Positions 17,236 to 23,608 of a stretch of DNA of 64,000 nt are shown piece by piece. The position numbers and the translations under genes are program-made. The stretch's first letter is position 1, and every line of letters begins with the position of its first letter. The notes beneath the pieces were generated by a model. It did not search any database. It was given only the letters and a program-made list of their open reading frames with translations, and was not told the origin of the DNA. Source of the stretch: Zobellella endophytica (GTDB lineage: Bacteria > Pseudomonadota > Gammaproteobacteria > Enterobacterales > Aeromonadaceae); assembly GCF_003012775.1 (NCBI RefSeq), contig NZ_PXYG01000002.1, positions 186,001 through 250,000 of the forward strand. The letters run 5' to 3'.

Positions 17236-17264
17236 GGCCGCCGTTTTTGTGAGACGCAGACACC

Positions 17265-18680
17265 ATGAGAAGACTCTGTATTTTATCCAGTGCCTTGCTC
17301 CTGGCGGGCTGCCAGGCGGTGCCCTCCGATTCGGCGAGGCATCCCTATGGCCATCAGGAAACAGGTGGGGGAAGCATGACCGGCAGTCAGCTTTACCCCA
17401 AATCGGCGGCATATTCGTCGCTTTCGGTCACCGGCAAGGCATCTGCCGACGGGGGCCGGTTTTACCGCAAAGTATCCCACTCCTCGAGTGGCCGACGACA
17501 AAGTGAACAGGCACAGCCCCAGCAACAGCAGCCGAACTTGTGGCTGGAGCTGGCCGGGCAAATGGAACTCGACATCCCGCTGGATCATCCCCGAGTGGTG
17601 GCCCAACGGAACTGGTACCTCAAGCATCCTGCATACATGCGTTCCGTATCCGAACGCGCCAGACCGTTTCTCTATCTCATCAAGGAAGAGATAGAGAAAC
17701 GGAACATGCCGATGGAGCTGGTACTGTTACCGGTGATCGAGAGCACCTTCGATCCCAAGGCCTATTCCCGGGGCCATGCGGCGGGCCTGTGGCAGATGCT
17801 GCAGGGCACCGGCAAGAACTTCGGCCTGCATTACGACAGCTGGTACGACGGCCGTTATGATGTGATCGCCTCCACCAATGCGGCGCTGGATTACCTGGAG
17901 TATCTGCACGGGTTCTTCGACGGCAACTGGATGCACGCCCTGGCCGCCTACAACTCGGGCGAAGGCCGGGTGCAGCGGGCGGTCAAGGCCAATCGCCGGC
18001 AGGGTAAGTCGACCGACTACTGGGCGCTGTCTCTGCCGAAGGAAACCCAGAACTACGTGCCGAAGTTGCTGGCCCTGGTCGACATCCTGAAGCATCCGAC
18101 CCACTACGGCATGGACGTCCCCGAGGTTCCCAACCGGCCGCAGGTGGTGGTGATCGCGGTGGAAGGCCAGGTGGACCTGAACATGGCGGCGGATCTGGCG
18201 GGCATGAATCGCAGCCAGCTCAAGCAGCTTAACCCGGCGTTCAAGCGCACCGCGACCTCGCCGGCCCGCAATGCAAAGCTGCTGGTGCCGGTCAACCATG
18301 CCCAGAGCTTCGAACTGGCCATGGCCGACCTGCCGCAACAGGATCGCAAGGAATATCAGCGTTACCAGGTACGGGGCGGCGACAGCCTGGGGGTGATCGC
18401 CAGCCGTTACGGCACCAGCGTGAGCGCGCTCCGGCAGGCCAACAACCTGCGCGGCAATACCATCCGCGTCGGCCAGACCCTGATGGTTCCAACCGCGGTA
18501 TCGTCGCGCCAGCCGGTGCCGTCCGATGGCGTCTACCTGGTGCAAGCCGGCGATTCGCTCTCGGCCATCGCCAGCCGCTTCAGTGTCAGCATCACCGATC
18601 TGCTGCGCTGGAACCAGCTGGCCGACAAGCACAGCCTGCGAGCGGGACAGCGACTTATCGTCTCAGTCAACTCCGGTTGA
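17265..18680 (+). CDS. mltD: Membrane-bound lytic murein transglycosylase D
   Basis: A 471-residue lipoprotein (MRRLCILSSALLLAGC, lipobox LAGC, Cys16). After a Gln/Ser-rich linker comes the MltD N-terminal region, then a family 1 lytic transglycosylase domain with catalytic Glu159 in LLPVIESTFDP, GHAAGLWQMLQGTGKNFGL and ALAAYNSGEGRV. Two clear LysM peptidoglycan-binding modules follow (YQVRGGDSLGVIASRYGTSV; YLVQAGDSLSAIASRFSVSI), with a degenerate LysM-like stretch between the catalytic domain and the first of them. It cleaves the glycan strand to 1,6-anhydromuramic ends in the periplasm. gloB-mltD adjacency matches E. coli. It has its own promoter and terminator. Confidence 0.97.
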   Translation: MRRLCILSSALLLAGCQAVPSDSARHPYGHQETGGGSMTGSQLYPKSAAYSSLSVTGKASADGGRFYRKVSHSSSGRRQSEQAQPQQQQPNLWLELAGQMELDIPLDHPRVVAQRNWYLKHPAYMRSVSERARPFLYLIKEEIEKRNMPMELVLLPVIESTFDPKAYSRGHAAGLWQMLQGTGKNFGLHYDSWYDGRYDVIASTNAALDYLEYLHGFFDGNWMHALAAYNSGEGRVQRAVKANRRQGKSTDYWALSLPKETQNYVPKLLALVDILKHPTHYGMDVPEVPNRPQVVVIAVEGQVDLNMAADLAGMNRSQLKQLNPAFKRTATSPARNAKLLVPVNHAQSFELAMADLPQQDRKEYQRYQVRGGDSLGVIASRYGTSVSALRQANNLRGNTIRVGQTLMVPTAVSSRQPVPSDGVYLVQAGDSLSAIASRFSVSITDLLRWNQLADKHSLRAGQRLIVSVNSG

Positions 18681-18685
18681 TTCTC

Positions 18686-18715
18686 AAGGGAGCCCGCTCG
18701 GCTCCCTTCTTGTTT
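18686..18715 (+). terminator. Rho-independent terminator of mltD
   Basis: AAGGGAGCC (18686-18694) and GGCTCCCTT (18700-18708) with a 5-base loop, followed by CTTGTTT; it starts 6 bases after the stop. Confidence 0.85.
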
Positions 18716-18880
18716 GTTGACTAAAGCTATCTCTCATCAGCGATGAACCCGGCCAGATGGCAGCGGCTGAACGGCCGCGACTTGGAAATTCGGGTCACCG
18801 GCTCGAGGATGCGCTGCCCGCAGATCTGGCTGGTACGGCCGTGGGCCGCGGCCAGCAGCACGACCGCCAACCGGCGCCGG
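18716..18880. other. Unassigned stretch between mltD terminator and yciA
   Basis: About 165 bases without a recognised gene. Frames stay open on both strands with high third-position GC: minus 18930-18727 running out of the yciA end in another frame, and plus from an ATG at 18743. Neither has a visible ribosome site or a recognisable product. It may be a decayed remnant or a small unknown gene. Confidence 0.3.
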
Positions 18881-19279
18881 TTAATCCGGCCGGGGAACCG
18901 CACGGGAACACCCGTTATCATCGATGGCAACGTAGATGAACAGGGCTTCGGTCACACAGTAACGGTTAGCATTTTCCGGCTCCAGCACCGGTTTGACCCA
19001 GACTTCCAGCTTGATGCGGATCGACGAGGAACCGACCTTGAGCAGCTCGCCATAGCAGCACACCACGTCGCCGACCTGTACCGGCCGGTGAAAGGTCATG
19101 CCCTCCACCGCCACCGTACATACCCGCCCCAGGGCGATTTCGTTGGCCAGTATGCTGCCCCCCAGATCCATCTGCGACATGATCCAGCCGCCGAAGATGT
19201 CGCCGTTGGCATTGGTGTCCGCCGGCATGGCCACGGTGCGCAGCAGCAGTTCCCCTCTGGGGCTACGTTGTTCGGTCAT
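18881..19279 (-). CDS. yciA: Acyl-CoA thioesterase YciA
   Basis: A 132-residue hot-dog fold thioesterase. PADTNANGDIFGGWIMSQMD is the signature of YciA, with the catalytic Asp in NGDIFGGW; VEGMTFHRPVQVGDVVCCYG and TEALFIYVAID follow. It hydrolyses a broad range of acyl-CoA esters to acid and CoA in the cytosol. The ATG at 19279 agrees with the E. coli N-terminus; an in-frame TTG at 19297 overlaps the GGAG ribosome site and is less likely. It is divergent from yjjX, with 89 bases between the starts. Confidence 0.95.
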   Translation of the reverse strand: MTEQRSPRGELLLRTVAMPADTNANGDIFGGWIMSQMDLGGSILANEIALGRVCTVAVEGMTFHRPVQVGDVVCCYGELLKVGSSSIRIKLEVWVKPVLEPENANRYCVTEALFIYVAIDDNGCSRAVPRPD

Positions 19280-19368
19280 TTGTGCAAAAATCTCCAACAG
19301 GGTGACGAAAATGGCATAATAATCAGCCTGCCCCGACCCCGCAATTTTCGAACAACAAAAGGTTGCCC

Positions 19369-19950
19369 ATGAAAGTTATCGTCGCCTCGCTCAATCCGGC
19401 CAAGATCAACGCCGCCCGTCAGGCCCTGGAGCTGCTCTTTCCGGAACGGGACCGGGAAGTACTGGGTATCGCCGTGCCTTCGGGCGTGGCGGCCCAGCCG
19501 ATGGATGACGAAGAAACCCGCCGCGGTGCCCGCAACCGGGCCCTGGCCGCCCGCCGCCGGCAACCGGAGGCGGATCTGTGGATCGGCATGGAAGGTGGTA
19601 TCGAGCGGCTGCAGGCGCAGACCATGACCTTCGCCTGGCTGCAGGTATTGGGTCCGGGCCTCGACAACGCGGCACGCAGTGCCAGCCTGACCCTGCCCCC
19701 CTTCGTGGCCGACGCCCTGGCCCGGGGAGAAGAACTGGGTCACGCCATGGATCGGCTATTCAACCTCACCAACTGCAAGCAGCAGGGCGGCGCCATCGGG
19801 GTACTGACCAACAACGCCCTGGACCGCAGCCGCGTCTATCGCGATGCCCTGATCCTGGCGCTGGCACCGCTGATCAGTCCCGCGCCTTACGCGCTGCCAG
19901 CCACGCAAACCAGTCCGTCACCAGATAATCCAGCCCCAGCCAGCGACTGA
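19369..19950 (+). CDS. Inosine/xanthosine triphosphatase (YjjX-type)
   Basis: A 193-residue NTPase of the YjjX/DUF84 family, which removes non-canonical ITP and XTP. Motifs: KVIVASLNPAKINAARQAL at the N-terminus, SGVAAQPMDDEETRRGARNR, then WIGMEGGIE and KQQGGAIGVLTNNALDRSR near the C-terminus. It is about 20 residues longer than E. coli YjjX; the extra tail (ALPATQTSPSPDNPAPASD) is low complexity and encoded by the 77-base overlap with the convergent reductase gene. The ATG at 19369 follows AAAAGG with 6-base spacing. Confidence 0.92.
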   Translation: MKVIVASLNPAKINAARQALELLFPERDREVLGIAVPSGVAAQPMDDEETRRGARNRALAARRRQPEADLWIGMEGGIERLQAQTMTFAWLQVLGPGLDNAARSASLTLPPFVADALARGEELGHAMDRLFNLTNCKQQGGAIGVLTNNALDRSRVYRDALILALAPLISPAPYALPATQTSPSPDNPAPASD

Positions 19951-20689
19951 GGGCAGCACCGTCGATGCATTTGCCGCCGGCACCGCCGCCGTCGAATACC
20001 GGCGGCGGCAGTTCCCGCAACTGCGCCGCCCGGGTATAGAAGTCCCGCCGGCTGGGATGATGGGGCGCGCTGACATTGAGGGTTGCCGGCCAGTCCTCCC
20101 GCGCCAGTATGGCGGGTATAAAGCGCAGCAGATCCTCCAGCGCCACCAGATTGACCGGCTCCTCCCCGCCCTCGAACCGGCGCCCGGCGAGAAAGCGGCC
20201 CGGCTCCCGGCTGCCGCCCACCAGCCCGGACAGCCGCAGGCAGAGCACCTGTGGAATGCCGCTCTGACGCACCGCCAGCTCCGCCGCCAGCATCCGCTCG
20301 CCGCGCTCGGAATCCGGCCCGGCATCCGCTTCGGTCTTGTTGCCCCGGCCGCCGTAGACGGAGGTGGCGCTGGTAAACAGCAAACGCCGGACCCCGCCCC
20401 CTGCCGCCAACGTGGCCACCCGCCCCAGGGTGGCGGCGTACTGCTCCACCTTGCCGGGCGGTACGCACAACACCAGGGTGTCGGCCGCCAGCCGCGCGGG
20501 CCAGGCTGGCGGCAGGGGGGTATTGAGATCCAGCACCTCGGCGGGGACGCCATCCCGGCGCAGCCGCGCCGCCTTGGCGGCATCGGTCGTGGTGCCGGCC
20601 ACCCGATGGCCCCCGGCCTGCAGCGTCCTGGCCAGGGGCTCACCCAGCCAGCCCAGGCCGATGATGACGACGGTGGACTCAGTAGACAT
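19874..20689 (-). CDS. NAD(P)-dependent sugar-epimerase-like reductase (YeeZ-like)
   Basis: A 271-residue Rossmann-fold protein of the extended SDR/NAD-epimerase type. The dinucleotide motif IIGLGWLGEPLA is at the N-terminus, TLVLCVPPGKVEQYAATLGR follows, and FTSATSVYGGRG is the core SDR strand. The end (KCIDGAALSRWLGLDYLVTDW) is typical of the YeeZ group. The canonical YxxxK pair is not clear. Substrate unknown. Its start overlaps the end of slt by 11 bases, so it is probably the second gene of a slt operon. Confidence 0.85.
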   Translation of the reverse strand: MSTESTVVIIGLGWLGEPLARTLQAGGHRVAGTTTDAAKAARLRRDGVPAEVLDLNTPLPPAWPARLAADTLVLCVPPGKVEQYAATLGRVATLAAGGGVRRLLFTSATSVYGGRGNKTEADAGPDSERGERMLAAELAVRQSGIPQVLCLRLSGLVGGSREPGRFLAGRRFEGGEEPVNLVALEDLLRFIPAILAREDWPATLNVSAPHHPSRRDFYTRAAQLRELPPPVFDGGGAGGKCIDGAALSRWLGLDYLVTDWFAWLAARKARD

Positions 20690-22586
20690 GACTCAGCTCC
20701 GCCGGTTTCAGGAAGGACTTCGGCTGGCCCAGCATATCCTGGTAGATCACCGAAAATGCCAGCACGTTCTGCACATAACCTCGAGTTTCACGGTAAGGAA
20801 TGTTCTCCACCCACACATCCATCGGCCGGCTGCCGCTGTCCCGCAGCCAGCGGTTGATCCGACCCGGTCCGGCATTGTAGGCGGCGATGGCCGGGATCCG
20901 GTTGTCGCCGTAGCGCACCAGCAGCTCCTTGAAATAGCTGGAGCCGAGCTGGACGTTGATATCGGGCCGATACACGTCCGTCGGGTGTCGATACTGGCTG
21001 ATGCCGTGCTTGCGCGCCGTTTCCCTGGCCGTGGCCGGCATCAGCTGCATCAGGCCGCCGGCCCCCACCGGGGAGCGGGCCTGCTCATAGAAGGCGCTTT
21101 CCTGGCGGGCGATGGCGAACAGGGTCGACTCGTCCAGCCCGAGCCGGCGGGCCTGGCGCTGGAAGATGTCTCGGTACACCACCGGGAAACGCAGCTCCAG
21201 GTGATCCCAGGCCTGCACCCGGATACTGGCCAGGATCGACTTGTCGTACCAGCCCCGGCTGAGCGCCAGGCTGCCGAGTTCGACGCCAGCCTGCTCATCC
21301 ACCTTGCCCAGCAGGTGATACCATTCACTGCGCGCGGCCGCCTTGTCGCCCCGCGCCATCCACTCCTCCACCCGCAGCAGGGCGGGCCACCTGGCCGCCG
21401 CGGCCGCCCAGGAGGGGGCCGGCGAGAGCGGTTTTTTCTGCAGCGAGAATTCCCGCCGGCTCTGCTGGGCCGCCAGAAAGCCGTAATAATCCCGGGAGCG
21501 GGCGGCTTCCTGCCAGGCCGTGTCCGCCTCATTGGTGCGCCGCTGTGCCGCCAACGCCCGCCCGCGCCAGTACAGCCAACGGCTGTCGCGGCGGGCCTCT
21601 TCCGGCAAACGATCGATCCAGCCGAGCAGGTGGGACCAGTCCTGTTCCCAGATGGCCAGCCGGGCGCGGAGCTCAAACAGCTCCGCATCCCCAACCACGG
21701 GTACGCGGCTGTCGAGCCAGCCGCGATAGTCCCGGGTGCGGTTGAACATCAGTCGCTGAGCCAGTCTGCGTTCCACCCGGGCGACCTGCTCCGGGCTCAG
21801 CCCCAGGCTGCGCTGGTATTTGGGATACAGGCTCATCACCAGTTCGGGCTCGCTGTCGGCCAGGCGCGCCAGCGCCAGCGACACCGCCGCCTTGTGACGC
21901 CCGCTGCCGGCCCGGACCTGCTCCGGCTTGCCCAGTTGTCCGGGGTTGGCATCGAGTGAGCTCAGCCACTCCCCCGCCGGGCGGGCGCCCGGGCTAAGCT
22001 GGCGGCTGAGGTAACCGATCAGGCTGCTCTGGCCGGCTTCATAGGCCAGCTCCATGCGCCGCCAGACATGGTCGTCGCTGCGCCCGCCCACGTTTTTCCA
22101 GGCATCGAACAGGGGATCGCAGGCATCGGGGCGGGAATAGCCGTGCAGCCACAGGCGCTCGGCCCCGGCAATGGCGGTGGCCCTGTCGCCGGTGGTCCAT
22201 TTGGCACGATAATGGGCACACTGCAGTTCGATGCTGTTGGGCAGGGCGGGGTAGAGTTCGAGAAACTCGCGCCAGCGCTGCTCCCGGGCCAGGCGGAACA
22301 GATACTGCCGTTCCAGCCGGTCCGCCTGCAGCGAGTCGGGATAACGGCGCATGAACTGCTGCACCCGGGCCGTCGTCAACTGGTTCATTCTGTCCGCAAG
22401 GTACTGATAGTCGAGGTAAACGGTCAGGGGATAGCCGTCCAGTCCCTGGCGCAGCTGCTCGAAACGGGCCAGTTCATTCTTCTTTAATGCCTGCTCTGCC
22501 TGCTGATAACGCTCGCGCACGGGCGACGCCTCGGCGGTCATCCCCAGGCCGAACAGCAACAGTCCTACTCCAAACCAGCGTTTCAC
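20679..22586 (-). CDS. slt: Soluble lytic murein transglycosylase (Slt70)
   Basis: A 635-residue periplasmic enzyme. A signal peptide (KRWFGVGLLLFGLGMTAEAS) is followed by the long superhelical, alpha-helical U-shaped domain of Slt70. The C-terminal catalytic domain has the Glu in FAIARQESAFYEQARS, then VGAGGLMQLMPATARETAR, AIAAYNAGPGRINRWL and NIPYRETRGYVQNVL. It degrades peptidoglycan to anhydromuropeptides during wall turnover. The start is the GTG at 22586 because the signal peptide begins there and a G-rich ribosome site precedes it; the longer open frame upstream has no such features. Confidence 0.95.
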   Translation of the reverse strand: MKRWFGVGLLLFGLGMTAEASPVRERYQQAEQALKKNELARFEQLRQGLDGYPLTVYLDYQYLADRMNQLTTARVQQFMRRYPDSLQADRLERQYLFRLAREQRWREFLELYPALPNSIELQCAHYRAKWTTGDRATAIAGAERLWLHGYSRPDACDPLFDAWKNVGGRSDDHVWRRMELAYEAGQSSLIGYLSRQLSPGARPAGEWLSSLDANPGQLGKPEQVRAGSGRHKAAVSLALARLADSEPELVMSLYPKYQRSLGLSPEQVARVERRLAQRLMFNRTRDYRGWLDSRVPVVGDAELFELRARLAIWEQDWSHLLGWIDRLPEEARRDSRWLYWRGRALAAQRRTNEADTAWQEAARSRDYYGFLAAQQSRREFSLQKKPLSPAPSWAAAAARWPALLRVEEWMARGDKAAARSEWYHLLGKVDEQAGVELGSLALSRGWYDKSILASIRVQAWDHLELRFPVVYRDIFQRQARRLGLDESTLFAIARQESAFYEQARSPVGAGGLMQLMPATARETARKHGISQYRHPTDVYRPDINVQLGSSYFKELLVRYGDNRIPAIAAYNAGPGRINRWLRDSGSRPMDVWVENIPYRETRGYVQNVLAFSVIYQDMLGQPKSFLKPAELSHVY

Positions 22587-22938
22587 GGCTCCCCCCCTTT
22601 CTGTATGGTATGCAGCTATCCTAAGGAATACGGGGAGGACTGCCAATGGGCCACGAGAAATTCTCCGGGGCCATGAAACAGCAACGGGCGGCTCGGCTGG
22701 GGGAATGGCGGGACGGAGCCGGGCACGGCAGGCCCCTGCCCCGGATAATTTATCCGTTCGAGTCTGACCTTTTCCCGCCGGTGTTGGCAAGCGCTTTTTC
22801 CCGGTAGCCCCGGTGCCATCACAAATACCGCCATTCTTGGCTCCGTGCCCACCGAAAGGTGATTTCAATCACAAAATTTATTGGTTACTGGGGTAATCTG
22901 GAGCCGTACACCAAAGATGAAACAGTGAGGGGGTCCTT
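22587..22938. other. Divergent control region between slt and raiA
   Basis: 352 bases without a gene. It holds a 15-base perfect palindrome, CGGATAA-T-TTATCCG, at 22742-22756, and a CRP-like site at 22855-22876. GAGGGGG before the raiA start is a strong ribosome site. In E. coli trpR lies beside slt; it is absent here. The open frame on the minus strand in the middle is GC-driven and not convincing. Confidence 0.6.
22855..22876. promoter_or_regulatory. CRP-like binding site upstream of raiA
   Basis: AAAGGTGAT-TTCA-ATCACAAAA matches the CRP consensus (TGTGA-N6-TCACA) at nine of ten core bases. It is centred about 73 bases before the raiA start, a spacing compatible with activation of raiA. 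The regulator is inferred from the motif alone. Confidence 0.5.
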
Positions 22939-23265
22939 ATGTCCATTGCGATTACCAGCCATGTTATCGACATCTCTCCCGCCATCCGTGAACGGATCGA
23001 GAGTCGCTTCGACAAACTGAACCGGCGTCAAATCGTGCTCATCAACCCCCATGTGGTGATTCAGAAAGAAGGTCTGAATTACTTGGTGGAAGCCAAGGCA
23101 GGAGTTCCGAACGATACCCTTTTTGCCCAGGCGGAACACGAAGATCTCTTCGCCGCCATCAACGAACTGGGACAGAAGCTGGAGCGTCAGCTCAACCGCT
23201 ATGCGGACAAGCCCCTGGCCCAGCGCGCCAACGCGGCCCAGCCAGTCACCGAGGAAGACGAATAG
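22939..23265 (+). CDS. raiA: Ribosome-associated inhibitor A (RaiA, protein Y; HPF family)
   Basis: A 108-residue protein of the short HPF/RaiA family that binds the 30S subunit across the tRNA and mRNA sites and silences ribosomes in stationary phase or cold. ITSHVIDISPAIRERIESRF, the NPHVVIQKEG strand and DLFAAINELGQKLERQLNRY are typical. The acidic C-terminal tail (TEEDE) and the 108-residue length fit RaiA rather than the shorter Hpf. It is followed by a strong terminator and then pheL-pheA, the same order as E. coli raiA-pheL-pheA. Confidence 0.95.
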   Translation: MSIAITSHVIDISPAIRERIESRFDKLNRRQIVLINPHVVIQKEGLNYLVEAKAGVPNDTLFAQAEHEDLFAAINELGQKLERQLNRYADKPLAQRANAAQPVTEEDE

Positions 23266-23314
23266 CCCCGCCCGGCTTCTGGATAACCCTGACTCAAGTT
23301 CGAGCGGACAAGAG

Positions 23315-23350
23315 GCAGAAAACGGCACAACGCCGTTTTCTGCTTTTTTG
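23315..23350 (+). terminator. Rho-independent terminator of raiA
   Basis: GCAGAAAACGGC (23315-23326) and GCCGTTTTCTGC (23332-23343), a 12-bp perfect stem with a 5-base loop, then TTTTTT. Confidence 0.95.
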
Positions 23351-23392
23351 TCGAAGGCTGCCGCCGCGGCGGCAAAAAATCCCGGAAAAGGC

Positions 23393-23421
23393 TTGCCAGC
23401 GCCGGCGCTTTTCAGTATTCC
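23393..23421 (+). promoter_or_regulatory. Possible promoter of the pheL-pheA transcription unit
   Basis: TTGCCA (23393-23398), a 17-base spacer and TATTCC (23416-23421). The -35 is good and the -10 is poor; it is placed correctly for a leader that contains pheL. Confidence 0.3.
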
Positions 23422-23453
23422 TATGGGGACTCTGAATTTACCGTGATCCAGCC

Positions 23454-23498
23454 ATGACCGATGTCCTGTTTTTCTTTCGCTTCTTTTTTGCATCCTGA
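23454..23498 (+). CDS. pheL: PheL phenylalanine leader peptide
   Basis: A 14-residue peptide, MTDVLFFFRFFFAS, with six Phe codons (TTT/TTC) in two runs of three. This is the same design as E. coli PheL (FFFAFFF). It acts as a sensor of charged tRNA-Phe: ribosome stalling on the Phe codons decides which RNA hairpin forms behind it. The stop codon is followed within 5 bases by the antiterminator arm of the attenuator. Confidence 0.9.
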   Translation: MTDVLFFFRFFFAS

Positions 23499-23502
23499 TC
23501 CC

Positions 23503-23573
23503 GGGAGGCATTTTGTCTGGCAAGAGATAAGCGAAAGACGAACAGCCAAGCCTCCCACCGGGAGGCTTTTTTA
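23503..23573 (+). promoter_or_regulatory. Phenylalanine attenuator (antiterminator and terminator)
   Basis: Three complementary segments are visible: GGGAGGC (23503-23509), GCCTCCC (23550-23556) and GGGAGGC (23560-23566). The second can pair with the first (antiterminator) or with the third, giving the terminator AAGCCTCCC-ACC-GGGAGGCTT followed by TTTT. A ribosome that reads through to the pheL stop would cover the first segment and allow termination; one stalled at the Phe codons would leave it free. This arrangement supports control of pheA by tRNA-Phe charging. Confidence 0.88.
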
Positions 23574-23608
23574 TTTAGCTGAGACTGGCGACGAAGGAAG
23601 CCCTATTC

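Noticed and set aside
22616-22852. 78-codon minus-strand frame upstream of slt
   Set aside because: No ribosome site, no recognisable product, and it lies across the divergent promoter region.
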